DNA from: Bacteroidia bacterium
GTDB lineage: Bacteria; Bacteroidota; Bacteroidia; JAESSM01; NORP286
Length of the DNA stretch: 9,145 nt
Reading direction: 5' to 3'
NCBI GenBank assembly: GCA_016764115.1
Contig: JAESSM010000193.1
Location: 1-9,145, forward strand
In this document: one piece after another, positions 1 to 7,260 of the stretch
How the letters are laid out: each line of letters starts with the position of its first letter
How positions within the stretch are numbered: the first letter of the stretch is position 1
Translations under genes and position numbers: made by a program
Notes under the pieces: model-generated
Told to the model about the DNA's origin: nothing
What the model saw: only the letters and a program-made list of their open reading frames with translations
Database searches by the model: none

Positions 1-7
1 AAAGAAA

Positions 8-2116
8 ATGGCAGTAATTCAACAGATAAGGAATAGGACTGGATTAATTATGGTAATTATTGGTGCTAGTATGCTTTTATTCATACTTAGTGATGCATTG
101 AGTAATGATTCTTCGATGTTATTCTCACAATCAAGCGTGATTGCAGAGATTAATGGGGAAGAAATAGAGATCCAGGATTTTCAAAAATATGTTAATAACC
201 AAATAGAATCCTACAAAGCAAATACTGGTAAGAGAACTTTGAGCACAGCAGATGTTGACCAATTAAGAGAACAAAGTTGGAACCAATTGGTTTTTGAGTC
301 TATTTTAAATGCTGAGATAAATAAACTAGGTATTGGAGTAAGTAATGAGGAACTATTTGACTTGGTGCAAGGAAGCAACCCACATCCTCTTATCCGTCAG
401 GCGTTTACTGATCCCCAAACTGGAGCTTTTGATGGAGCAAGTGTACTGCAGTTCTTAAAAAGTATGGATTTTGATCAGACTGGTGAGCAAAAAATCAAGT
501 GGAGAGTTCTTGAAGATGACGTATTTGAGGCTCAATTAAAGCACAAATATAACAGGATGATCACCAAAGGGATATATGTTACGAATGCAGAAGCTCAGGT
601 AGATCATGCAAATAGAACGAAAAGCGCGGCAATAGAGTTGATTAGCTTAAAGTATAATGAAGTTGATGATGCTGAAGTGAATATTACAGAAGCTGATATT
701 GAAGCTTATTATGAAGAACATAAAGATGAATACAAAAGAGAAGCTTCTCGCAATATAGAATTCGTGAATTTTGATATTATTCCATCTAAGGATGATACTT
801 TGGTATGTTTGGATTGGAGTAACGGAATTATTGTAGAATTCAAAGAAACTAAAGATGATTCTGTTTTTGTAAATCTTAGTTCTGATGAGCCATTTAACAA
901 CACTTTCTTTAAAGAAGGTGAGTTGTCGGCCGAATTAGATTCAATTATGTTTAGTTCTGACACCGGAACAGTTTATGGTCCATACCTCGAAAACGGAGCA
1001 TACAGAATAGCTAAATTGATCAATAAGAAAAATATTCCCGATTCAGTTAATGCTCGCCATATACTGATCAAGTCAAATCAAAATAGAAACGTAAAAGCTG
1101 CATTAGCATTAGCAGATAGTTTAAAAGAAGAAATTGAAACGGGTAAAGATTTTGCTGAATTTGTTCAGATATTTTCCGAAGATCCTGGTTCAAAAGAAAA
1201 AGGTGGTGAACTGGGATGGTTCAATCAAGGAGAAATGGTTAAGCCTTTTAATGATATGGCCTTTTATTATGCAGCCAAGGGAGATGTAAAGATTATTCGA
1301 AGCCAGTTTGGAGTTCACATTATTGAAATTCTGGAAGCAAAAGGAGGAAACTTAAGTGTTCAAGTAGGTCTTTTGGTCAGAGACATTAGGGCAAGTTCAG
1401 CGACAGAAGGTGGCCTTTATTCTAAAGCGAATGAATTTGCTGGAAAGAATAGAACTGTTGATGCATTTAATCAGGCAATAACAGATAATGGATTTAACAA
1501 GAGATTAGCAGAAAATGTTAAAGAAAATGATAGAACGATTATTGGTATCGAAAATGCAAGACCAGTAGTAAAATGGGCAAATAGCGCGGAAGTTGGTCAG
1601 ATATCTAAAGTAATTGAATTGGATGATAAATTTGTAGTTGCACATTTGTCAAAAGTAACAGAAGAAGGCCCTGCAATTTTAGAAGATGTTCGGGTTCAGG
1701 TAGAAATTGCAGTAAAAAAAGATAAAAAAGCAGAAATACTGGTTGATAGATTAAGTAAAGCAATGCAAGGATCAGAATTAATTGACCAGGTAGCTGATAA
1801 TCTTGGCAGTGCAACCATAGCTTCAATGGATAAAATTTCATTCTTTGATGGATATATTCCGAAAGTAGGCAGGGAACTTGCTCTTATTGGTTCAATATTT
1901 GCGTCTCAGCCTGATCAATTGGTTGGACCGATTAAAGGAGATCAAGGGGTTTATGTGTTTGTTATTGAAATTTTCCAGGATGTACCTGAAATCAATAATT
2001 ACACCTATTTAAAAAGTGAAATACTAAAACAAACATTAACTAATTCTGAATTTTCGGTTTATGAAGCCTTGAAAGAAAAGGGGAATGTGGTTGACAATAG
2101 GTCGCAGTTTTATTAG
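8..2116 (+). CDS. PpiD/SurA-type membrane-anchored peptidyl-prolyl cis-trans isomerase
   Basis: The 702-residue product should catalyse proline cis-trans isomerisation and act as a periplasmic chaperone for exported and outer-membrane proteins. A single N-terminal membrane segment (about residues 12-31) follows a short basic cytoplasmic start, the PpiD layout. A SurA_N-like helical chaperone region spans roughly 40-240. One clear parvulin domain lies at about 349-440: it opens with ARHILI (His351), carries the FSEDPGSKEKGGELGWF signature and ends with FGVHIIEI (His437). Residues 240-345 end in GPYLENGAYRIAKL and look like a linker or degenerate domain; residues 445-702 form a long C-terminal region usual in Bacteroidota homologues. 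The ATG at 8 is chosen because MAVIQQIRNRTGL matches the usual family start; only 7 bases precede it, so promoter and upstream neighbours are outside view. A stem-loop follows the stop. The family call is secure; ppiD orthology is inferred. Confidence 0.93.
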   Translation: MAVIQQIRNRTGLIMVIIGASMLLFILSDALSNDSSMLFSQSSVIAEINGEEIEIQDFQKYVNNQIESYKANTGKRTLSTADVDQLREQSWNQLVFESILNAEINKLGIGVSNEELFDLVQGSNPHPLIRQAFTDPQTGAFDGASVLQFLKSMDFDQTGEQKIKWRVLEDDVFEAQLKHKYNRMITKGIYVTNAEAQVDHANRTKSAAIELISLKYNEVDDAEVNITEADIEAYYEEHKDEYKREASRNIEFVNFDIIPSKDDTLVCLDWSNGIIVEFKETKDDSVFVNLSSDEPFNNTFFKEGELSAELDSIMFSSDTGTVYGPYLENGAYRIAKLINKKNIPDSVNARHILIKSNQNRNVKAALALADSLKEEIETGKDFAEFVQIFSEDPGSKEKGGELGWFNQGEMVKPFNDMAFYYAAKGDVKIIRSQFGVHIIEILEAKGGNLSVQVGLLVRDIRASSATEGGLYSKANEFAGKNRTVDAFNQAITDNGFNKRLAENVKENDRTIIGIENARPVVKWANSAEVGQISKVIELDDKFVVAHLSKVTEEGPAILEDVRVQVEIAVKKDKKAEILVDRLSKAMQGSELIDQVADNLGSATIASMDKISFFDGYIPKVGRELALIGSIFASQPDQLVGPIKGDQGVYVFVIEIFQDVPEINNYTYLKSEILKQTLTNSEFSVYEALKEKGNVVDNRSQFY

Positions 2117-2136
2117 AAGTAATTAAAATATTTTTA

Positions 2137-2170
2137 AAAGGTTATTCGAATTTAAATTTGGATAACCTTT
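2137..2170 (+). terminator. Long AT-rich stem-loop after the isomerase gene
   Basis: Two 17-nt arms, AAAGGTTATTCGAATTT (2137-2153) and AAATTTGGATAACCTTT (2154-2170), pair along their whole length with two G-U wobbles, leaving a small UUAA-type loop. The run after it, ATTTGTTTG, is only moderately T-rich. Its place 20 bp after the isomerase stop and 12 bp before the next ATG suggests a terminator, though a weak or leaky one is possible. Confidence 0.6.
2153..2160 (+). promoter_or_regulatory. Possible -7 box of the DUF2480 gene, inside the stem-loop
   Basis: TAAATTTG fits the Bacteroidota -7 consensus TAnnTTTG exactly and would place the transcription start near 2165, giving a leader of about 18 nt to the ATG at 2183. 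The -33 position about 19 nt upstream holds only a run of T without the G of TTTG, so the match is half a promoter. It lies within the centre and right arm of the terminator-like hairpin. Confidence 0.3.
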
Positions 2171-2182
2171 ATTTGTTTGAAG

Positions 2183-2692
2183 ATGCCGGCAGAAAAAGAA
2201 ATAACCAACAGAGTAGATAGTAGTGGATTAATTACAATTGATCTTAGTACCATATTGCCTGTTGCTGATAAGGTGATATATGATATCAAAGACAATCTTT
2301 ATCAGGGATTGATATTAAAGGAAAAAGACTTCCGGGAATTTGTTAAAGAAAATGATTGGTCTTTCTATCAAGATAAATATGTAGGACTTGTTTGTACAGC
2401 AGATGCAGTAATTCCCACTTGGGCGTACATGCTCCTTACTACTAACATCCAGCCTTTTTCAAAATTAGTTGTTAGAGGAGATCAAAATGCTTTGGACTTA
2501 GCAATAGTGAAAGATACTTTAAGTCAGTTGAGTGTTGCTGACTATACAGACAAACGAATTGTTATCAAAGGTTGTAGTGATGCTCATGTAACTGAATCAG
2601 CATATGTCGAAATAACGCGCCTACTAAGGCCGGTTGCCAAAAGCATCATGTTTGGTGAACCTTGTTCTACTGTTCCTATATTTAAGAAATAG
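2183..2692 (+). CDS. DUF2480 family protein, function unknown
   Basis: The 169-residue soluble protein has no signal peptide or membrane segment. It matches the Bacteroidota-restricted DUF2480 family as I recall it: NRV..SGLITIDL near the N-terminus, DIKDNLYQGLILKEKDFREF at about 34-53, CTADAVIPTWAYMLL from Cys71, VIKGCS around Cys131 and GEPCSTVPIFKK at the C-terminus with Cys161. Length is normal for the family. These are the only three cysteines and each sits in a motif that appears conserved, which hints at metal or redox chemistry, but this is inference. I chose ATG at 2183; an in-frame TTG two codons upstream (2177) is open but adds only two residues and lies closer to the hairpin. It follows the isomerase gene on the same strand and may be partly co-transcribed through the weak terminator. 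No function is established. Confidence 0.88.
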   Translation: MPAEKEITNRVDSSGLITIDLSTILPVADKVIYDIKDNLYQGLILKEKDFREFVKENDWSFYQDKYVGLVCTADAVIPTWAYMLLTTNIQPFSKLVVRGDQNALDLAIVKDTLSQLSVADYTDKRIVIKGCSDAHVTESAYVEITRLLRPVAKSIMFGEPCSTVPIFKK

Positions 2693-2731
2693 CCTCAAAT
2701 TCAGCCTGTTAACTTCCTTTATTCTTGTTTT

Positions 2732-2758
2732 GGGTATGATAATTGCACCATAATACCT
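2732..2758 (+). other. Stem-loop without T-tract between DUF2480 and kinase genes
   Basis: GGGTATGAT (2732-2740) can pair with ATAATACCT (2750-2758) across a 9-nt loop with one G-A mismatch and one G-U pair. No T-run follows it, so it is not a standard intrinsic terminator. It might protect the 3' end of the DUF2480 transcript or be chance structure. Confidence 0.25.
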
Positions 2759-2787
2759 GCCAAAGCTATACACTTAAAAAATATATC

Positions 2788-2795
2788 TATTTTTG
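2788..2795 (+). promoter_or_regulatory. Possible -7 box for the histidine kinase gene
   Basis: TATTTTTG fits TAnnTTTG and ends 17 nt before the TTG start, which would give a very short leader. No TTTG is present at the expected -33 spacing (around 2765), so the evidence is partial. Confidence 0.25.
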
Positions 2796-2812
2796 ACTAA
2801 ACTACCTGAGTA

Positions 2813-5800
2813 TTGAAAAATATACTTTCAAATAAGTATGTATATCTGGTTATAGGAGTTTTGTTCATAGCGCTGGGCTATAATCAAAATCCCAATACAC
2901 TATACTCTACCGCAAACAAAGATATTGAACATATAGTTCATAGCTTAGAGGCACAACTTCATTTAAAGGAACAGGAACTTACTGCTACAGTTGATGAAGT
3001 TTCCAAGGGAGGAGATTCTTACATTAACAACCCTAGGTCATTTATCCAGAAATTTAATGATAAGGGTTTCGGTTTACTGATTTACAAAGATGATTCGTTA
3101 GTTTTTTGGTCATCTAATCAGGTGCTGCCTTCCCGAAAAGTAACTGCTATTCCCAATGGAATTTCTGCATCTAAAGAAAGAAATGGTTGGTATTTGAGGT
3201 ATAAAACAGCAAATGATAATTATGACTATCTCGGTTATTATTTGATAAAGAATCATTTCGTTTTTGAGAATGATTATTTAAAAAACGACTTTGATCCGGA
3301 CCTGGAAGCTCCTTTGTTTTTGAATATTAATAAGAGTGGTAAAGGAATTGAAAACATAACATCTCTAAGTGGCGATGACTTATTTTCAGTAGGAATTAAT
3401 TTAATTGATAAGAAAGAGCCTGCTTCAACTGCTCGCAGCATTGCGCTTTGCTTACTAGGCTTGTTATTTTTGGCAGTTTTTCTTCATTTATTTGCTGTTT
3501 ACGAACTTACAAAGATTCAGGGCGTGTGGACCAATTTCATTTTGGTGCTTATTACAGGATTATATGCAGGGTTCTTTGTATTTATTCTGAAGGAAATGGT
3601 TCCGGAACTTTTTAGTTCTGAGCTTTACGGATCTTCTCTACCATTTTCATCATTAGGTAATCTTTTAATTTTAGCTATAAGTATTTGTTGGCTTTCGTGG
3701 TATTTGTATAAGATCAAAAATGTTCTTGAGAACATTGAACTTTCAAAAAATGTAAATTTAACAATACTGCTTTTGATATTATTTCTATTTGGATGGTTTA
3801 CCCAATGCACTTTTCACGATATCAATTTTAATTCAAAGATTCCTTTTGATATTACCAATATTCTTGGGTTGTCCATATATACCCTCATTGGCTTAACTGC
3901 TACTGGGCTATTGTGCGCTACTATATTTTTCATTTCTGAGAATATTTCGTTGGCTGTTACTCATAAGGGAATCCCGATAAAAACAATTTTAATTAATCTG
4001 CTTTTAGCGGGACCCCTATTTCTAGGGATTATATTTTTATTCGATGACCTTACCGTGGTCAATCTTGGAACTCTTCTTTGGTGCAGTATTTTCTTGCTGG
4101 TAATACACTGGATCAAGCAAAAAGATAAAAAGACCCGATCATTTGCAGGTATTATGTTACTGATCGGGATGGCTGCATTTTTCTCAACTATTTTACTTAT
4201 TGAATATGTAAATTCTAAAGATATTGGAGTAAGAAAAGCGCTAGCTGAAAATACCATATTTGATCGAGATCCTGTTATTGAGTATTTGTTAGATGAGGCC
4301 AGGATAAAATTAGAAACGGATGAAAATATTAAACTAACCGTTTATGATCGAGACATAGATTCTGAAAAATTCAGGAATTACCTTCGTGAGAGTTATTTTG
4401 GCGGATATTTTAATAAGTACAGTTTTGAGTTGTCTTTATTTGATTCCGCTGGTGTTTCCATTTTTGGAGATTCATCTATCAGTTTAAAGGGTTTTGAAAA
4501 TGCTATTTTATATGATACGGATACTGTATTAGATAAGAACCTGCACCATCTGTATGACGCTTCCGGAAAGATCAAATATTCTTTGAAAATCCCGTTAGTA
4601 GAAGGGAATGAACAAATTGGCTATCTGTTTATTGAAGCAAAATCTAAACTGTTTCAAGGCAAGCCAAGTTTTAATGATGTGCTATTATCTAGCAATATCC
4701 CTTATAAAAAGAATCTTGAAAATTATTCATATGCGATATATAAATACTGCAAATTGGCCTATCAGCATGGAGAATATTCTTACAGTGTTTTGCCAAATGA
4801 TGTTTACAGTGAACCTGGATCATTTCAAATAATAAGCTCCAATGGATTTAGTCATTTGGTTTATAATGTAAATGACAACACACTTATCGCTATTAGCAAA
4901 AAGGAAATAGCGTATTGGAAAAACCTGTTTACCACTTTTAGTTATTTGTTTTCACTTTATTCTGTACTGGTATTAATATTTTATATACCAAGACTCTTTA
5001 AGCCGATATTACAACAACAACTCAGGTTTTATCTTGCTTTTACTGAAAGGATCCAATTAACTGTGTTAACTATAATGGTTGGGCTGCTCTTTGTGATTGG
5101 CCTGGTTACCATACTTAACATCTATGATGAATACAACACCTATCACGAACAGCGATTGAAGAGAAAAACAAAGGCTATTTATGCAGGGTTTGAATATGAA
5201 ACCGATTTAAATCGAAGGGAAGAGGTAGCAATGGGTAATCAACTTTTTTCTTTGATAAAGAAACTTTCTTCTATTCATACCTTGGATATTAATTTATTCG
5301 ATCACAAAGGTAAGTTGTTAAGTACTTCTCAAAGCAAGATCTATGAAAATGGAATAATAGCGCCAAGGATGAACCCCTCTGTACTTTATGAACTAAGAGA
5401 TAATCAGGAGTCATATCATGTTGCTCAGGAAAAAGTAGGAAATTTGAATTACCTCTCAGCATATTTGCCAATCCGAGATGAACTGAATGAGGTGGTGGCA
5501 TATTTGAATATGCCATATTTTAGAAATCAAGATGATTTAAAAAAGGATATTTCTGCCTTTCTAATTACTTTGATCAATGTGTATGCTTTTCTTTTTGTGA
5601 TAATTGGATTTGTTTCTCTCATTATTACAAGACAAGTTGTTGCTCCCCTGGTACTTATCGGACAAAAATTTAAGGAAACAAAACTTGGTAGCAGTAACGA
5701 ACCAATTGAATGGACTCGCAAAGATGAGATTGGAGAACTTGTGAAAGAATATAACAAGATGGTATACAAATTAGAAGAGAGTGCCCAATTGTTAGCAAAG

Positions 5801-6475
5801 TCTGAACGTGAAAGTGCCTGGCGTGAAATGGCCAAGCAAATTGCTCACGAGATCAAAAATCCGTTAACCCCAATGAAGTTGAGTGTGCAGCACATGCAAA
5901 GGTCCTGGGATGACAAGTCCCCTGAAATAGATAAAAAATTCAAGAAGTTCACCAATACACTGATCCAACAAATTGATAATCTTACATCCATTGCAACAGC
6001 ATTTTCATCATTTGCTAAAATGCCAACTCCTCAAAATGAGAAGATAAATGTTGAAGAAATATTACAATCAGCGATGGATCTTTATAGAGAAACTGATAAT
6101 ATTCAAATGAATTATGAAAACGTCAATGTTAAGGATCCAATAATTTTTGGAGACAAGAAGCAAGTATTAAGAGTTTTTAATAATCTATTGAATAATGCTG
6201 TCCAGGCAATTCCTGAAGAAGTTGACGGGAAAGTTGATATTCAATTAAGATCTGACAATGGCCAGGTGGTTATCCAAATAAAGGATAATGGTGTAGGCAT
6301 TAAAGAAGCTCAAAAAAGTAAAATATTTGTTCCGAATTTTACAACCAAAAGTTCAGGAACAGGACTTGGATTAGCCATGGTTAAAAATATTGTAGAGAAT
6401 TCCGATGGAAGCGTGTGGTTTGAATCAAAAGAAAGGGAAGGAGCCACATTTTATGTTTCCTTCCCTGAATTATAG
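2813..6475 (+). CDS. Very large NtrY-like sensor histidine kinase with about 12 membrane segments
   Basis: The 1220-residue inner-membrane kinase should autophosphorylate on His1012 and pass phosphate to a response regulator not encoded here. Predicted membrane segments lie near 9-23, then eight between 207 and 466, then 704-725, 748-770 and 915-938. They leave three extracytoplasmic regions (about 25-205, 467-700 and 771-914). HAMP is about 938-995. The kinase core is complete: H-box with AHEIKNPLTPMK (His1012), N-box NNLLNNAVQAI (1123-1133), G1 DNGVGI (1158-1163), F-box KIFVPNFTTK and G2 GTGLGLAM (from 1182). No PAS or receiver domain is visible, unlike classical NtrY, which has a PAS domain. 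TTG at 2813 is the start: an in-frame TGA sits at 2807-2809, the first membrane segment begins within ten residues, and the first internal Met is residue 262. It converges with an Lrp-type gene. The ligand is unknown; calling it NtrY rests on the kinase core only. Confidence 0.92.
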   Translation: MKNILSNKYVYLVIGVLFIALGYNQNPNTLYSTANKDIEHIVHSLEAQLHLKEQELTATVDEVSKGGDSYINNPRSFIQKFNDKGFGLLIYKDDSLVFWSSNQVLPSRKVTAIPNGISASKERNGWYLRYKTANDNYDYLGYYLIKNHFVFENDYLKNDFDPDLEAPLFLNINKSGKGIENITSLSGDDLFSVGINLIDKKEPASTARSIALCLLGLLFLAVFLHLFAVYELTKIQGVWTNFILVLITGLYAGFFVFILKEMVPELFSSELYGSSLPFSSLGNLLILAISICWLSWYLYKIKNVLENIELSKNVNLTILLLILFLFGWFTQCTFHDINFNSKIPFDITNILGLSIYTLIGLTATGLLCATIFFISENISLAVTHKGIPIKTILINLLLAGPLFLGIIFLFDDLTVVNLGTLLWCSIFLLVIHWIKQKDKKTRSFAGIMLLIGMAAFFSTILLIEYVNSKDIGVRKALAENTIFDRDPVIEYLLDEARIKLETDENIKLTVYDRDIDSEKFRNYLRESYFGGYFNKYSFELSLFDSAGVSIFGDSSISLKGFENAILYDTDTVLDKNLHHLYDASGKIKYSLKIPLVEGNEQIGYLFIEAKSKLFQGKPSFNDVLLSSNIPYKKNLENYSYAIYKYCKLAYQHGEYSYSVLPNDVYSEPGSFQIISSNGFSHLVYNVNDNTLIAISKKEIAYWKNLFTTFSYLFSLYSVLVLIFYIPRLFKPILQQQLRFYLAFTERIQLTVLTIMVGLLFVIGLVTILNIYDEYNTYHEQRLKRKTKAIYAGFEYETDLNRREEVAMGNQLFSLIKKLSSIHTLDINLFDHKGKLLSTSQSKIYENGIIAPRMNPSVLYELRDNQESYHVAQEKVGNLNYLSAYLPIRDELNEVVAYLNMPYFRNQDDLKKDISAFLITLINVYAFLFVIIGFVSLIITRQVVAPLVLIGQKFKETKLGSSNEPIEWTRKDEIGELVKEYNKMVYKLEESAQLLAKSERESAWREMAKQIAHEIKNPLTPMKLSVQHMQRSWDDKSPEIDKKFKKFTNTLIQQIDNLTSIATAFSSFAKMPTPQNEKINVEEILQSAMDLYRETDNIQMNYENVNVKDPIIFGDKKQVLRVFNNLLNNAVQAIPEEVDGKVDIQLRSDNGQVVIQIKDNGVGIKEAQKSKIFVPNFTTKSSGTGLGLAMVKNIVENSDGSVWFESKEREGATFYVSFPEL
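6434..6466 (-). terminator. Likely Lrp-gene terminator embedded in the kinase 3' end
   Basis: On the minus strand AGGGAAGGAA (6466-6457) pairs with CTCCTTCCCT (6443-6434), giving nine Watson-Crick pairs and one wobble around a 13-nt loop, and TTCTTTT follows directly. This is an intrinsic-terminator shape starting 31 nt past the Lrp stop. On the plus strand the sequence after the hairpin (GAATTATAG) is not T-rich, so it should act only on the minus-strand transcript. The same bases encode the final beta-strand region of the kinase ATPase domain. Confidence 0.5.
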
Positions 6476-6495
6476 ATAATTTGGTGACTATCTAT
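6472..6495. terminator. Weak stem-loop in the convergent gap
   Basis: ATAGATA (6472-6478), which includes the kinase stop codon, pairs with TATCTAT (6489-6495) around a 10-nt loop, just before the Lrp stop codon. The stem is only seven mostly A-T pairs and no strong T-run follows on either strand. It is a weak candidate for ending kinase transcripts. Confidence 0.2.
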
Positions 6496-6497
6496 TC

Positions 6498-6995
6498 TTA
6501 CAATATTTTAGGAATTTCCTTGGTGTAATCCAATGGAACTGCCTTGCTATCTTTATCAGTATCTAAAATAATAAGTGTCTGCATTTGGCTGATCTCTTCA
6601 ACCATACTTAATTTGTGTAATACGAATCTTTGATAAGCTTCAATATCTTTAACCATAATCTTAAGTATGAAGTCAAACCCACCAGTCACATGATGACATT
6701 CGATTATTTCATCAATCTCTCTCAAACTAGCCACAAAATCATTAATTGCAGAACTTTTGTGGTGAGATAATCGAATCAACGTAAAAGCCTTGATTCCTAA
6801 ATTAAGTTTCTTTTCATTTACAGTTGCATGATAGCTTTTTATATAACCACCTTGCTCCAGCTTTTTTACCCTTTCTAGTGTTGGTGCCGGTGATAATCCA
6901 ATTTCAGTGGATAATTGCAAATTGGTAATTCTACCATCTTCCTGCAATATCTTTAATATTGTAAGATCGATCTTATCAAGCGTATGTGCACCCAT
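6498..6995 (-). CDS. Lrp/AsnC family transcriptional regulator
   Basis: The 165-residue protein has the full family layout and normal length. The N-terminal winged helix-turn-helix covers about 5-60 (LDKIDLTILKILQEDGRI, then TNLQLSTEIGLSPAPTLERVKKLEQGGYI), and the RAM ligand-binding domain covers about 68-145 with the hallmark VTGGFDFIL at 103-111. A short polar tail (146-165) ends in PKIL. Such proteins bind DNA as dimers or octamers and sense amino acids or related small molecules; neither ligand nor targets can be read here. ATG (6995-6993) is preferred because LDKIDLTIL begins six residues in, as is usual. It converges with the kinase (22-bp gap) and diverges from the secreted-protein gene across 265 bp. 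It may control itself or that gene, as many family members do, and a small palindrome lies 32 bp upstream. The family call is secure; a specific name is not possible. Confidence 0.93.
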   Translation of the reverse strand: MGAHTLDKIDLTILKILQEDGRITNLQLSTEIGLSPAPTLERVKKLEQGGYIKSYHATVNEKKLNLGIKAFTLIRLSHHKSSAINDFVASLREIDEIIECHHVTGGFDFILKIMVKDIEAYQRFVLHKLSMVEEISQMQTLIILDTDKDSKAVPLDYTKEIPKIL

Positions 6996-7026
6996 TTTAT
7001 TAGTGTTTTAAGTGTTTAACAAAAAA

Positions 7027-7037
7027 TGATATTATCA
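7027..7037. promoter_or_regulatory. Candidate operator palindrome upstream of the Lrp-type gene
   Basis: TGATATTATCA is a perfect TGATA-T-TATCA dyad flanked by A-runs, centred about 37 bp upstream of the regulator's start codon. Position and symmetry fit an autoregulatory site for a dimeric Lrp/AsnC protein. An 11-bp AT-rich palindrome can also arise by chance in such DNA. Confidence 0.25.
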
Positions 7038-7188
7038 AAAGTTTAGAGCAGTCCAAAATAGAAATAAAAAATTTAATTTCCAAAAAATTATATTTATAAA
7101 AAAAAATTCTTTTAAATTAGCTTTAACGCAATATATAATGAATTTTGATTTACACATTAGCAATTAATGATTTTACCCCCAAATTCCA

Positions 7189-7219
7189 TTTGGCAAAAAG
7201 CTATATGTTCGTATATTTG
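7189..7219 (+). promoter_or_regulatory. Bacteroidota-type promoter of the secreted-protein gene
   Basis: A -33 element TTTG (7189-7192) and a -7 element TATATTTG (7212-7219) are separated by 19 bp, matching the known Bacteroidota primary sigma factor consensus (TTTG, 19-21 nt, TAnnTTTG). Transcription should start near 7224, leaving a leader of about 36 nt before the ATG at 7261. No Shine-Dalgarno sequence is visible in that leader, which is A/T-rich as is usual in this phylum. Confidence 0.7.
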
Positions 7220-7260
7220 AGGATGTTATAACCACTCATTTATCATCAAACATTTTAGTC

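Larger units (their letters stand above)
6996..7260. other. Divergent intergenic region between regulator and secreted-protein genes
   Basis: These 265 bp are strongly A/T-rich, with several A-runs around 7060-7110, and contain no credible ORF. The right part carries a clear promoter for the secreted-protein gene. On the minus strand, reading toward the Lrp-type gene, the nearest promoter-like string is TATTTTG (7060-7054), one base short of TAnnTTTG, so its promoter is unresolved. The A-tracts could bend the DNA, which often accompanies Lrp-type binding. Confidence 0.5.

Noticed and set aside
2177..2182. TTG at 2177 as the start of the DUF2480 gene
   Set aside because: It adds only two residues before an ATG that fits the family N-terminus better and is a far more common start codon.
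5527..5835. A 102-codon minus-strand frame inside the kinase gene
   Set aside because: It lies opposite the conserved membrane-HAMP-H-box region of the kinase and shows low-complexity serine-rich sequence, typical of an antisense reading.
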